Positions 33,903-42,978 of a DNA stretch of 64,000 nucleotides are shown here, piece by piece. Each line of letters begins with the position of its first letter. Position 1 is the first letter of the stretch. Both the position numbers and the translations under genes were made by a program. The stretch is from assembly GCA_038260305.1 (NCBI GenBank), contig JBBSNY010000024.1, forward strand, positions 1-64,000, written 5' to 3'. This stretch comes from CADCVQ01 sp038260305 (lineage in GTDB: Bacteria > Actinomycetota > Thermoleophilia > Solirubrobacterales > Solirubrobacteraceae). The notes below the pieces were generated by a model, which was given only the letters and a program-made list of their open reading frames with translations, made no database searches and was not told where the DNA came from.

Positions 33903-34601
33903 GTGGCGCACGCTCACGGGCACTCGCCCGAGGATTACCTGGAAGCGATCTACTTCCTCGTCTCGCCGATCGGCGAATACCAGCCGGCAGACGGGTCTCC
34001 GGCGAACGCCGCGCGGGTCGCCGACATGCTCGGCGTCTCACGCGCCGCGGTCGGTGAGATGCTCAAGCGCCTCGGCAACGAGGGCCTACTCCAGCGCGAC
34101 CGCGGGCGCGAGCTCGTCTTCACGAAGGAGGGTGCAGAGCGGGCCGAGCAGATCGTCCGCAATCACCGCATCATCGAGCGCTTCCTGACGGACTTTCTCG
34201 GCTACAGCGCGGCCGGTGCGCACGAGCATGCGGACAAGCTCGGCGCGGCGTTCACGCCCGACATGATCGAGCGCATGAACGAACGGCTCGGCCATCCCGA
34301 CCGCTGCCCGCACGGCTGGCCGATCTCGCCGGATGCCGAGCGCGCCGAGAACGCCGAGCTCAACGCCCTGTCGGAGCTCGAGACCGGCGCCGCCTGCGAG
34401 ATCATCCGGCTCGTCGAGCACGACGGCGATCTCCTGCACTGGTACTACGGCGAGGGCTTCGTCCCGGGGGCCAAGCTGAGCGTTCTCGACGTGCAGCCCG
34501 CGGCCGGGCACATGAAGGTCTCGCTGAGCGGCGCCGACGGCAGCGGCGAGCGCCTGATCGCCGAGAAGGCCGCCCGCGGCCTCATCGTCCGACCCGGCTG
34601 A
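33903..34601 (+). CDS. DtxR/MntR-family metal-dependent regulator
   Basis: A 232-residue protein: HSPEDYLEAIYFLVSPIGEY, then ARVADMLGVSRAAVGEMLKR (HTH), then GLLQRDRGRELVFTKEGAE and NHRIIERFLTDFLGYSAAGA with the metal-ligand His and Glu positions of the dimerisation domain, CPHGWPI (the conserved Cys-Pro-His-G motif), and a C-terminal SH3-like (FeoA) domain. It represses metal uptake genes when Fe2+ or Mn2+ is bound. GTG 33903 gives the native N-terminus. A TTAGG..CCTAA palindrome at 32646 is a candidate site. Confidence 0.92.
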   Translation: MAHAHGHSPEDYLEAIYFLVSPIGEYQPADGSPANAARVADMLGVSRAAVGEMLKRLGNEGLLQRDRGRELVFTKEGAERAEQIVRNHRIIERFLTDFLGYSAAGAHEHADKLGAAFTPDMIERMNERLGHPDRCPHGWPISPDAERAENAELNALSELETGAACEIIRLVEHDGDLLHWYYGEGFVPGAKLSVLDVQPAAGHMKVSLSGADGSGERLIAEKAARGLIVRPG

Positions 34602-34612
34602 GCCGTCGCGGG

Positions 34613-34960
34613 ATGTCGTTGCATCTGTTCGCGGGTCTGCGCGTGCGGGAGTTCTCGGCAGCGCGATCGTGGTATGAGCGATTGCTCGGCGAGCCGACGT
34701 TCTTCCCGCACGACACCGAGGCGGTGTGGACCCTCGCCGAGGACCGGTCGGTCTACGTCGTGGAGCACGCCGACGGGGCCGGCAACTCGGTGGCGCTGAT
34801 CTTCGTCGACGATCTCGATGCACACGTGGCCGCGGTCGCTGCTCGAGGGCTCGAGCCCGACGAGCGCCTCACATACCCAAACGGCGTGCGCAAGGCGATC
34901 TACCGCGACCCCGACGGCAACGAAGTGGGTTTCGGTGGCGCGCCGCTCGACGCCGGCTGA
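34613..34960 (+). CDS. Glyoxalase/VOC-superfamily protein
   Basis: A 115-residue single VOC fold: LFAGLRVREFSAARSWYERL (first beta-alpha unit), VYVVEHADGAGNSVALIFVD, and AIYRDPDGNEVGFGG at the end with the usual acidic metal position. Such small proteins act as lyases, dioxygenases or antibiotic-binding resistance proteins. It starts 11 bases after the regulator stop, so it may be co-transcribed with it. Confidence 0.85.
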   Translation: MSLHLFAGLRVREFSAARSWYERLLGEPTFFPHDTEAVWTLAEDRSVYVVEHADGAGNSVALIFVDDLDAHVAAVAARGLEPDERLTYPNGVRKAIYRDPDGNEVGFGGAPLDAG

Positions 34961-35032
34961 TCGCGAGCGTCAGCTGCAAGCTCACCGGCCTGAGGGGAAT
35001 AACACCCGTCCGCCTCCTACCATGAGCCGTCC

Positions 35033-37129
35033 ATGGCCGTCCTCATAGCCTCCGACCTCAGCAAGGACATGGTCGGCAACCCGCTGCTGCGCGGGGTGTC
35101 GTTCAAGCTCGAGCGCCGGGACAGGCTGACGATCGCCGGGCGCAACGGCGCCGGCAAGACGACGCTGCTGCGAATGCTCGCCGGGGAGACCTCCGTCGAC
35201 GGTGGCGAGCTGAGCTTCCAGAAGGGCATCAAGGTCTCCCTGCACGACCAGCGTCCGCCGCGCGATCGCGAGCTGACGCTGCGTGACTACGTGCTGAGCG
35301 GTTGCGCGGAGCTCGTCGCGATCGAGCAGAGCCTGTCGACGCTGGCGCAGAAGATGGCCGACGGCGACGAGGCCGCGTTTGCCCAGTACTCGCGAGCCGA
35401 GGCGCGCCTCGAGCACGCCGGCGGGTGGACGTGGCGCGACCGTGCGACGTCGATGGTCCGCGGCCTCGGCTTCGACGACGAGGCCGACCTCGACCGCTCG
35501 CTCAAGACGTTCTCCGGCGGCGAACTGACGCGCGCGTCGCTCGCTCGCGCGCTCGCCGGCGATCCCGACCTGCTGCTGCTCGACGAGCCAACCAACCACC
35601 TCGACATCGAGTCGCTCGAGTGGCTTGAGAAGACGCTCGTGACGCTCGATGCCGCGATCGTGCTCGTCGCCCACGACCGCTGGTTCCTGGAGGCCGTCGG
35701 CACGGGCGTGCTTGAGCTCGAGGCCGGTCGCTCGCGCTACTTCCCGGGCACGTGGACGCAGTGGCGCGTCGAGCAGGCCGCACGCGAGATCGCGCTCGGC
35801 CGCGCGATCGACAAGCAGCAGGCCGAGATCGCTCGCCTGGAGCAGTTCGTCGAGCGCTTCCGGGCGAAGGCGACGAAGGCCAAGCAGGCGCAGTCGCGCG
35901 TCAAGCGCCTCGACAAGATCGAGCGCATCGAGCGAGATCCGCGCGATCGCGACGGGCTGAAGTTCAACTTCAAAGCGCCCGAGCGGTCGGGGCGCGTTGT
36001 GTTCGAGATGATCGACGGCCGCGTCGAGGTCGGATCGAACCCGGTGCGAGTCCTGCTCGACGGCGCCGAGATCCATTTGGAACGCGGGGAGCACGTGACG
36101 CTCGTCGGGCCCAACGGGGCGGGCAAGACGACGCTCATCGACACGCTCGCCGGCGTCCGGCCGCTGGCCGCCGGCAAGCTGCGGACAGGCCACAACGTGA
36201 AGATCGGCCACCTCTCCCAGCACGCCGACGAGATCGGCAAGGGGGCGGGCGCGCGGGCGAACAAGGTCATCGAGGCCTGCGCCGTGCACACCGGGCTGAC
36301 GCCGAACAAGGCCCGCGCGCTACTCGGGCGCTTCCTGTTCAGCGGCGAGGACGCCGAGAAGCCGCTCGAAGGATTGTCCGGAGGCGAGCGCCGCCGGCTG
36401 TCGCTGGCGATCCTCGTCGCCTCCGGCGCGAACGTCCTGATCCTCGACGAGCCAACGAACCACCTCGACATCGAGAGCCGCGAGGCGCTCGAGGACGCGC
36501 TGCTGTCCTTCGAGGGCTCGATGCTGCTCGTCTCCCATGATCGCGCGCTGCTGGAGGCGGTCGGCACGCGGACCGTGGCCGTCGACGACGGCAAGCTGCG
36601 CTCCTACGAGGGCGGCTGGCAGGAGTACCTGCGCGTCCGCGAGGAGCGCCGGCTCGCCGGGCGTGCCGGCAAGGTGACGGCGAAGGCCACGGCGGCGGCG
36701 AAGACGGCCCCCGCGAAGATGAACGGCGCCGGCCCGGCTCGTGCGAAGTCCAACGGCGCGGGCGCGAAGGCGGCGGTCGTGCGGGTGACGGCGCCGGCCA
36801 AGGGCAAGCGCAACGGGAAGGGCGGCAAGGTGAAGGCGATCACGGCGCCCGAGTGCGCGAGCGAGAAGCTCGCGGCGGCGACGATCGCCGCTGCCACGAA
36901 TGGTGGCGGCGCCGCGGGCCAGCTGTCGAAGAACGCGCGCCGCCACATCCGCCAGCTCGAACGCGAGATCGAACGCGCCGAGGAGCAGCTCGGGACGCTC
37001 GAGCTCGAGCTCGCCCAGCCGGACTCGTGGTCAACGCCCGATCGCGCGGCCCAGTCGACCGAGCGCCACGCCCACGCGAAGCGTGCCGTGGAGGAGGCGT
37101 TCGCGCGCTGGGAGGCGGCCTCGCCGTAG
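35033..37129 (+). CDS. ABC-F family ATPase with long Lys/Ala-rich tail
   Basis: A 698-residue protein with two ABC domains and no membrane segment. Domain 1: Walker A GRNGAGKTTLLRM, signature FSGGELTRASLARALA, Walker B LLLLDEPTNHLDIESLEW. Linker with ERFRAKATKAKQAQSRVKRL (the ABC-F arm). Domain 2: GPNGAGKTTLIDTL, LSGGERRRLSLAILV, LILDEPTNHLDIESREAL. The C-terminal 160 residues are unusual: a low-complexity Lys/Ala/Gly stretch (KVTAKATAAAKTAPAKMNGA and similar) and then a coiled coil (HIRQLEREIERAEEQLGTLE). ABC-F proteins act on the ribosome, rescuing stalled or drug-bound complexes. ATG 35033. Confidence 0.92.
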   Translation: MAVLIASDLSKDMVGNPLLRGVSFKLERRDRLTIAGRNGAGKTTLLRMLAGETSVDGGELSFQKGIKVSLHDQRPPRDRELTLRDYVLSGCAELVAIEQSLSTLAQKMADGDEAAFAQYSRAEARLEHAGGWTWRDRATSMVRGLGFDDEADLDRSLKTFSGGELTRASLARALAGDPDLLLLDEPTNHLDIESLEWLEKTLVTLDAAIVLVAHDRWFLEAVGTGVLELEAGRSRYFPGTWTQWRVEQAAREIALGRAIDKQQAEIARLEQFVERFRAKATKAKQAQSRVKRLDKIERIERDPRDRDGLKFNFKAPERSGRVVFEMIDGRVEVGSNPVRVLLDGAEIHLERGEHVTLVGPNGAGKTTLIDTLAGVRPLAAGKLRTGHNVKIGHLSQHADEIGKGAGARANKVIEACAVHTGLTPNKARALLGRFLFSGEDAEKPLEGLSGGERRRLSLAILVASGANVLILDEPTNHLDIESREALEDALLSFEGSMLLVSHDRALLEAVGTRTVAVDDGKLRSYEGGWQEYLRVREERRLAGRAGKVTAKATAAAKTAPAKMNGAGPARAKSNGAGAKAAVVRVTAPAKGKRNGKGGKVKAITAPECASEKLAAATIAAATNGGGAAGQLSKNARRHIRQLEREIERAEEQLGTLELELAQPDSWSTPDRAAQSTERHAHAKRAVEEAFARWEAASP

Positions 37130-37239
37130 CCGAGCCCGAGCCAAGGCCGGAACTCCCGCACGGCACACCGGGACGAGGGCCTACGTTGACGGCGCTATGG
37201 ACACGGAGGGCAGCGGCGTGACCAGAGTGCGCGGCGTGG

Positions 37240-37650
37240 TCACGCGCCGGGTAGGTCCAGGAATTGGCGCGGCGTGAGCACCGGCGGATCGGGATCGGTG
37301 AGGTCGAGCAGCTGCCGGTCGCCGGACACGAGGTAGCCGGCCTGGGCTGCGCGCGCGAGCGTGATCAGGTAGTCGTCGTCGGGATCGGGCGAGAGTCCAG
37401 GCTGGGCAGGCGGGTCATCGATGACTTCGGCGTCTTCGGTGAGGCCGTCGACGAAGTTCGCTGCGATCACGGTGCTGACCCAGCGGCGAAGCCGCGGCCG
37501 GTCAAGAACATCGCGAAGCTCCTCGAGGAGCACGGGGCTGGCCACCAGCTCGAAACGGCCGTCGATCCATGCGGCGACGATCTGGCGCGGTGGTCCGGCA
37601 ACGGAGATCGCCGCCGAGACGAGCACGTTTGCGTCCAGGACGACGCGCAC
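37240..37650 (-). CDS. PIN-domain toxin (COG1569-like)
   Basis: A 136-residue PIN_3-type protein: RVVLDANVLVSAAISVAGPP, ASPVLLEELRDVLDRPRLRR, DPDDDYLITLARAAQAGYLV (acidic cluster) and VSGDRQLLDL. These match the putative toxin-antitoxin component of the COG1569 PIN family. GTG 37650 starts 6 bases after the antitoxin stop. Complete. Confidence 0.88.
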   Translation of the reverse strand: MRVVLDANVLVSAAISVAGPPRQIVAAWIDGRFELVASPVLLEELRDVLDRPRLRRWVSTVIAANFVDGLTEDAEVIDDPPAQPGLSPDPDDDYLITLARAAQAGYLVSGDRQLLDLTDPDPPVLTPRQFLDLPGA

Positions 37651-37656
37651 GCGCCG

Positions 37657-37968
37657 CTATCGACGCTCGGCGCGCCGAACGTCGCGCATGGCCTGTAGCT
37701 CCTGGTTTGCCAGCTCAAGCGCCGCGTCGGCGTCTAGAGTCTCGCTGGCCTCGCGCGTCTGCTGGTCCAGCGCGGCGGCGACGCGTTCGCGGCCGCCTGC
37801 GAGCTGCAGGTAGCGCTCGTAGGAGAGCACCACGGCCTCGGGGCGCCGGCGCGCGCCGATCACAACCGGCTCGGCGTCGGCGCCGGCCTGGCGGAAACGC
37901 TTCAGCAACGCGGGCAGCTGCGCGCGCACCTCGCGCGTCGCCAGCACGTCATGCGGCTTGCGAGTCAT
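37657..37968 (-). CDS. Phd/YefM-like antitoxin of PIN pair
   Basis: A 103-residue protein: TREVRAQLPALLKRFRQAGA, then PVVIGARRRPEAVVLSYERY (the Phd/YefM beta hairpin), then a helical C-terminus (LDADAALELANQELQAMRDV). ATG 37968 was chosen over an ATG-initiated extension, whose 66 residues look non-native. Forms an operon with the PIN gene downstream. Confidence 0.85.
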   Translation of the reverse strand: MTRKPHDVLATREVRAQLPALLKRFRQAGADAEPVVIGARRRPEAVVLSYERYLQLAGGRERVAAALDQQTREASETLDADAALELANQELQAMRDVRRAERR

Positions 37969-37988
37969 AGCTGAACCGTAGCACCAAT

Positions 37989-37996
37989 GTGTACAC
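37989..37996. promoter_or_regulatory. Short palindrome upstream of antitoxin
   Basis: GTGTACAC lies 20 bases upstream of the antitoxin ATG, in an AT-richer patch. It is a perfect 8-bp dyad and may be the autoregulatory site, but 8 bp can arise by chance. The remaining gap to 38264 (about 270 bases) contains no gene I can support. Confidence 0.3.
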
Positions 37997-38264
37997 CTTA
38001 GGGACCACATGGGAGCGCCGTCAGCACCTGCACGGGTCCCGAGAGGGCTGAGTCGCGGGCGTGTGAGTCGTGGGGCCAAGCGGGTCCTGCCTGAGAGCCA
38101 TCGCACTGTGCCCGAACACGGGTCATCACTCCACCACAGGTGGGAGAAGGTTCGATCCTGCGACAATATCCGCAGTCAACACAAGAAACTTGCGTCATTA
38201 TGCCTCAAACGTTCGAAATAGCTGCCATGCGGCATGCTTGCGCTCTTGGTGATCCACCCACACC

Positions 38265-40373
38265 ATGACACCGTGTTGGGCTATGAGCGCGCAACTCCCG
38301 TGGGGCCGGCGCTACCTGATGTGCCCGCCGCCGCATTTCAACGTCACGTACGCGATCAACCCGTGGATGGACCTCGCCACGCCGGTCGACCGCGCGCTCG
38401 CACAGCGCCAGTGGGATGCGCTGGTCGCGACCTACCGCGCGGCCGGCGCCGAGGTCGAGCTGATCGATCCGCAGCCAGGCCTGCCGGACCTCGTCTTCAC
38501 GGCGAACCTCGGCATCGTCGACGGCGAGACGTTCGTCCCCGCCCGCATGCGCCACCCCGAGCGCCGGCCCGAGACCGCCCACGCGATCCGCTGGTTTCGT
38601 GAGCACGGCTTCGCGATCCGCGAGCTCGGCGGGGACGCACCGCAGGAGGGTGCCGGCGATGCCCTGCCCTTCGGTGACACGCTCGTCGCCGGGCACGGCG
38701 GCGCGCGCTCGAACGCCGGGGCGTACGTCGAGCTCGGCCGGATCGTCGCCGGCGCGATCGCGCCGCTGACGCTTGCCGACCCGCGCTACTACCACGTCGA
38801 CATCGTGTTCTGCCCGCTCGACGCGGACACCGCGTTGTACGCGCCGACCGCCCTCGACGAGGACGGCGCGCAGCGAATCGCGAAGCTCGTCCCCGACGCG
38901 ATCGCACTCACCGCCGACGAGGTGGCGGCCTTCAGCGCGAACTCGGTCGTCATCGGCCGGACCGTGGTCATGCCCGCATGCAGCACGCGCCTCGAACACG
39001 AGCTGCGCGAGCGCGGCTTCGAGCCGGTCGTCGTCGACGTCTCGGAGTTCCTCAAGGCCGGCGGCGGGCCGCGCTGCCTGACGCTCGCGCTCGACGTGCG
39101 GCTCGGGCAGCCCGACCAGGCCGCGCTCGCCGACCGCTACACGGCGCGCAACTACCACCCGCTCCCGATCACGGTCACACACGCCGAGGGCTCATGGGTG
39201 CGCGACGACCGCGGCCGCCGCTACCTCGACGCGCTGTCGGCCTACTCCGCGCTGAATTTCGGCCACCGCCACCCGAGGCTCGTCGCCGCCGCGCGCGAGC
39301 AGCTGGACCGCGTCACGCTGACGAGCCGCGCGTTCGGAAACGATCAGCTTGGCCCGTTCGCCCGCGACCTCGCGGCGCTCTGCGGCAAGGATCGCATCCT
39401 GCCGATGAACACCGGGGCGGAGGCCGTCGAGACGGCGATCAAGGTCGCGCGCCGCTGGGGCTACGACGTCAAGGGCGTCGCGCCCGGCCGGGCGCGGATC
39501 CTCGTCTGCGACGGGAACTTCCACGGCCGCACGACGACGATCGTCTCGTTCTCCGACGACCCGCTCGCCCGCGACGGCTTCGGCCCGTTCACGCCGGGAT
39601 TCGAGCGCGTGCCGTTCGGCGACGCCGCGGCGCTGGAGCGCGCGCTGCGCGCCGGAGGCGGCGAGATCGTCGCCTTCCTCGTCGAGCCGATTCAGGGCGA
39701 GGCCGGCGTCATCGTTCCGCCGGACGGCTACCTGCGCGCGGCGCGGCGGCTGTGCAGCGAGCACGGCGCGCTGCTCGTCGCCGACGAGATCCAGTCCGGG
39801 CTCGGGCGCACCGGGCGCACCTTCGCGTGCGACCATGAGGACGTCGTGCCGGACGTCTACGTGCTCGGCAAGGCGCTCGGCGGCGGCATCGTCGCGTTGT
39901 CGGCGATCGTCGCGGACGACGACGTGCTCGGCGTCTTCGAACCCGGCTCGCACGGATCGACGTTCGGCGGCAACCCGCTCGCCTGCGCCGTCGGGAGCGC
40001 GGTGCTGGAACTGCTGCGCAGCGGAGAGCCGCAGGCGAACGCCGCACGAGCCGGTGCCCGCCTTCGTGCGGGCCTCGACGCGGCCGCGCCGGTGGCGCTG
40101 CTCGAGGTCCGCTCGCGCGGGCTGTGGTTCGGGCTCGATCTCGCCGCCGGGCAGCCCAGCGCGCGCTCGATCTGCGAGCGGCTGCTCGCCGGTGGCGTGC
40201 TCGCCAAGGACACCCACGCGCGCACGATCCGCCTGGCGCCGCCGCTGACGATCTCCGACGTCGAGCTCGACTGGCTGCTCGAGCGGCTGCTCGCCGCGCT
40301 CGGCGACGTCCCGCTGCGGCTCGCTCCAACTGCCGCCGCGCCGCCGCCGCGCCCGGCATCCTTTGCCGCATAG
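38265..40373 (+). CDS. Fused arginine dihydrolase/DDAH-like and ornithine aminotransferase
   Basis: A 702-residue fusion. Residues 1-285 are a guanidino-modifying enzyme of the DDAH/arginine-dihydrolase type: PDLVFTANLG at 75, LPFGDTLVAG, YYHVDIVFCPLD with His177, AAFSANSVVIG and LKAGGGPRCLTLALDV with Cys271 as nucleophile. Residues 290-690 are a class III aminotransferase like ornithine aminotransferase: SAYSALNFGHRHPRLVAA, MNTGAEAVETAIKVARRWGY, LVADEIQSGLGRTG (Asp508) and VLGKALGGGIVA with PLP Lys536. Together they would turn arginine into ornithine and then glutamate semialdehyde in one polypeptide (inference). ATG 38265 or ATG 38283. The AsnC gene follows with a 4-base overlap. Confidence 0.88.
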   Translation: MTPCWAMSAQLPWGRRYLMCPPPHFNVTYAINPWMDLATPVDRALAQRQWDALVATYRAAGAEVELIDPQPGLPDLVFTANLGIVDGETFVPARMRHPERRPETAHAIRWFREHGFAIRELGGDAPQEGAGDALPFGDTLVAGHGGARSNAGAYVELGRIVAGAIAPLTLADPRYYHVDIVFCPLDADTALYAPTALDEDGAQRIAKLVPDAIALTADEVAAFSANSVVIGRTVVMPACSTRLEHELRERGFEPVVVDVSEFLKAGGGPRCLTLALDVRLGQPDQAALADRYTARNYHPLPITVTHAEGSWVRDDRGRRYLDALSAYSALNFGHRHPRLVAAAREQLDRVTLTSRAFGNDQLGPFARDLAALCGKDRILPMNTGAEAVETAIKVARRWGYDVKGVAPGRARILVCDGNFHGRTTTIVSFSDDPLARDGFGPFTPGFERVPFGDAAALERALRAGGGEIVAFLVEPIQGEAGVIVPPDGYLRAARRLCSEHGALLVADEIQSGLGRTGRTFACDHEDVVPDVYVLGKALGGGIVALSAIVADDDVLGVFEPGSHGSTFGGNPLACAVGSAVLELLRSGEPQANAARAGARLRAGLDAAAPVALLEVRSRGLWFGLDLAAGQPSARSICERLLAGGVLAKDTHARTIRLAPPLTISDVELDWLLERLLAALGDVPLRLAPTAAAPPPRPASFAA

Positions 40374-40804
40374 ACGACATCGATCGCCACATCGTCGGAC
40401 AGCTCCTCGAAGACGGGCGGATCAGCCTCGCCGAGCTCGGCGAGCGCGTCAACCTGTCCTCACCGGCGGTCAAGCGCCGCGTCGACCGCCTGTGCGCGAC
40501 CGGCGTCATCCGCGGCTTCACCGCGCTCGTCGACCCGGGCGCGCTCGGCGAGCACACCGAGGCGTTCGTCGAGATCCACTGCGCCGCCAACATGAGCCCG
40601 AGCGCGCTGCGCGACACGCTCGCGCACGAGCCCGAGGTCGTCGCCGCGTACACGGTCAGCGGCGATGCCGACGCGCTCGTGCACGTGCGCGCCCGCGACG
40701 TCGCGCACCTCGAGGCGATCGTCGAGCGCGTCCGCGTGAACCCCGAGATCGCGCGCACGAAGACGACGATCGTGCTCAGTCGGCTGCTCGCCCGCGGTGG
40801 TTGA
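40370..40804 (+). CDS. AsnC/Lrp-family regulator with apparent ATA start
   Basis: A 144-residue Lrp/AsnC protein: DDIDRHIVGQLLEDGRISLA, ELGERVNLSSPAVKRRVDRL (HTH), then the RAM ligand domain (GEHTEAFVEIHCAANMSPSA; VVAAYTVSGDADALVHVRAR). The family N-terminus (M-D-x-I-D-x-x-I) aligns at ATA 40370-40372, which overlaps the upstream stop as ATAG. No ATG, GTG or TTG is in frame near here; the next upstream one (40124) lies inside the aminotransferase and would add 82 non-native residues. It is coupled to the arginine-degrading fusion and likely regulates it in response to arginine or ornithine (inference). Confidence 0.8.
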   Translation: MDDIDRHIVGQLLEDGRISLAELGERVNLSSPAVKRRVDRLCATGVIRGFTALVDPGALGEHTEAFVEIHCAANMSPSALRDTLAHEPEVVAAYTVSGDADALVHVRARDVAHLEAIVERVRVNPEIARTKTTIVLSRLLARGG

Positions 40805-40954
40805 CGTGCGGCGGTCCGCTCCGCGCCGCATGGTTTCGTGCACGTTTCGCACAGATTCGATGGGTAGAGCTTTGGGTTTCGCCCCGGCCGCTATAGATTC
40901 TCGATACTCGCGCGTACGCTCGCCGCGACAGTTCAAACCGGGGGGTCATGGACG

Positions 40955-41512
40955 ATGCGAGTCAGGACGGTTCTGGCGGCGACAGCCGCTCAGCTGCTGG
41001 CAATGGGGATTCTTGGAGGAGCCACGGCCGTCGAGGCGAGCGCTGCCGACTGCCCGGACGCGAGCGTGGTTCCGGTCGACGCCGCTTCAAGCCAGGCCGC
41101 GACGCGGGCGGTCGCGTGCCTCGTCAACGCCGAGCGCGTGCAGTACGGCCGGCGGGCCGTGGCGATGTCGCGGGTGCTCTCTCGCGCCTCGCTCGGAGAG
41201 AGCTCCGACATGGTCCGCCTGAAATACTTCGCGCACGTCAGCCCCGCCGGCGTGACCCTGCGCACGCGCGCGGCCCGCGCCGGCTATCGCAAGCTGAACT
41301 GCCCGCCGATGCTCGGCGAGGTGCTTGCCTTCGCCTCGGATGAGTCCGCGAGCCCCGCTGGGCTCGTCGGCTCGCTGATGGCCGATTCCGCGCACAAGAA
41401 GGTCATTCTCGACCGCCGCTATCGCGACGCCGGCGTCGGCATCGCGCTCGGCGCGCCGTTGGACGGCCTGGGCGACGGGGTCACGCTCGCGATGAGCTTC
41501 GGGCGGCGCTGA
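40955..41512 (+). CDS. Secreted CAP/SCP-domain protein
   Basis: A 185-residue protein with a signal peptide (VLAATAAQLLAMGILGGATA, cleavage near ASAAD). The mature part is a CAP domain: ATRAVACLVNAERVQYGRRA, SLGESSDMVRLKYFAHVSPA (the F-x-H-x-x-P motif), GEVLAFASDESASPAGLVG and YRDAGVGIALG. Bacterial CAP proteins are secreted with roles in envelope or sporulation. ATG 40955. The last 94 bp overlap the convergent SGNH gene. Confidence 0.88.
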   Translation: MRVRTVLAATAAQLLAMGILGGATAVEASAADCPDASVVPVDAASSQAATRAVACLVNAERVQYGRRAVAMSRVLSRASLGESSDMVRLKYFAHVSPAGVTLRTRAARAGYRKLNCPPMLGEVLAFASDESASPAGLVGSLMADSAHKKVILDRRYRDAGVGIALGAPLDGLGDGVTLAMSFGRR

Positions 41513-42978
41513 GTCGCTGCGCGGGGCCGACTCGGCCACCCGGCGGCGTTCTCGAGCGCGCGCTCGAGGTACGGACCGAGCGTCTTGGCGAAGACGTCGG
41601 TGAGATGCTGGTCGTCCTTGTAGACGAGCGCGCCGCCGATGACCGGGAAGCACAGCCGTCGATCGCAGAGAAAGCGCGTCAGGTCGATGACACGCACGCG
41701 CCGTGAGCCCAGCCGCCGCGCCGCGGCGACCTCGGGATCCGGGCGCCGCAGCGCCGCCGCGCGCGTCACCGCGCAGACCCTGCCGGCGTCCTGGTGGCGG
41801 GCGTGCGCCGCGCGGATGCAGGACAGCGCCTCGTAGCCGACGAGCGGCGTGTCGTGGATGACGACGATCCGCGAGACCGACTTCGGCAGCGCATTCCAGG
41901 CGGCCTGAAAGCCCGCGACCTTCGTCTCGAACGCGCTCATGCCCGGGGCGGCGATGACCTGCGCCGCGACGTGCGCGACGACGATCACCGTGTGGATCTC
42001 GGGATGCTGCGCGAACCACGGCGCGACCTGCGCGTTCCACTGCAGGCATGAGGTCTGGCGGCTCACCGGGGCCAGTCGCGCGGGGGCTTGAGACAGCGGG
42101 CAGCCCGAGCGCGTGATCGAGATGCCGCGCGAGTGCTGGCGCTGAGCGACGAACTCGAGCGCCGCACGCCAGTGGGCGGCATGGCTGTCGCCCAGCAGCG
42201 CGATCGTCTTGCGCGCCTGCGCCGCCGGCAGACCGAACTCGCACGGGCGCAGCATGCCTGCGATCTCGATCGGCAGGCAGGGGGAGTTCGGGGCGAGCAC
42301 GGCGTCGTCGGGGGCCGGCAGCACGACCCGTCGCAGGATCGGGTTCACGCACCGGTGCAGGATGTCGCGCGACGCGGCACCGAAGCAGCGTTGCTGCATG
42401 CTGCGCGTGCCCGCCGGCTCGATGCGCAACGGCACCTCGCCGCTGTTGGGCAGGAAGTCCTGCACGCCTCCGGCGAGGCTGCGCACCTGCCAGTGGTAGA
42501 GGCCGGGCAGCAGGCGCAGCAGCGCCGGGGAGAACGTCGCGCGGGCCATCGTCGGGGCCGGTCGCCGGACCTCGACTCCCAGCTCGCGGATGCCGAGCGA
42601 GTTGCCGGCGGGACCGAGGGCCGTGTAACGCAGGCCGACCCCCGACTTGGCTCGCGCGATCGCGACCACGCAGACCCGCCCGCTGGGCGCCGGCTGGCCA
42701 TCGGCGCGCAGCCAGACGCACAGCATCCGCGGCTGCGTCGAGTCGACGTCGACGGGCTGCCAGGGCGCGTAGGTGCGGATCGCGAGCTGCAGGTCGCCAT
42801 CGGCGATCTGCCCGAAGCGAGCGCCGGCCAGGTCGAGCGCCGGGCCGCCCTCGGCGCGATCGTCGTGGGGGCTGGGGGCGAAGCTCGCGATCGCCAGCTC
42901 GTCGCCGGCCGCGGCCGTCGGCGAGGCCGTCGCCGCGAGCCCGGCGGCGACGGCGAGCAGGGCGACGAGGCGGCGCAT
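41419..42978 (-). CDS. Exported SGNH-hydrolase-like protein
   Basis: A 519-residue protein with signal peptide (MRRLVALLAVAAGLAATASP). The N-terminal part is beta-rich (LQLAIRTYAPWQPVDVDSTQ; LLPGLYHWQVRSLAGG). From about residue 260 it is an SGNH domain: TIALLGDSHAAHWRAALEFV with the G-D-S-H nucleophile, TVIVVAHVAAQV, and YKDDQHLTDVFAKTL with the late Asp-x-x-His. SGNH enzymes of this sort O-acetylate or deacetylate polysaccharides. It converges on and overlaps the CAP gene by 94 bp. Confidence 0.85.
   Translation of the reverse strand: MRRLVALLAVAAGLAATASPTAAAGDELAIASFAPSPHDDRAEGGPALDLAGARFGQIADGDLQLAIRTYAPWQPVDVDSTQPRMLCVWLRADGQPAPSGRVCVVAIARAKSGVGLRYTALGPAGNSLGIRELGVEVRRPAPTMARATFSPALLRLLPGLYHWQVRSLAGGVQDFLPNSGEVPLRIEPAGTRSMQQRCFGAASRDILHRCVNPILRRVVLPAPDDAVLAPNSPCLPIEIAGMLRPCEFGLPAAQARKTIALLGDSHAAHWRAALEFVAQRQHSRGISITRSGCPLSQAPARLAPVSRQTSCLQWNAQVAPWFAQHPEIHTVIVVAHVAAQVIAAPGMSAFETKVAGFQAAWNALPKSVSRIVVIHDTPLVGYEALSCIRAAHARHQDAGRVCAVTRAAALRRPDPEVAAARRLGSRRVRVIDLTRFLCDRRLCFPVIGGALVYKDDQHLTDVFAKTLGPYLERALENAAGWPSRPRAATQRRPKLIASVTPSPRPSNGAPSAMPTPASR

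Noticed and set aside
38100..38190. tRNA-like T-loop (GGTTCGATCC) near 38,153
   Set aside because: The five-base T-stem does not pair and no acceptor or anticodon arm fits; likely chance.
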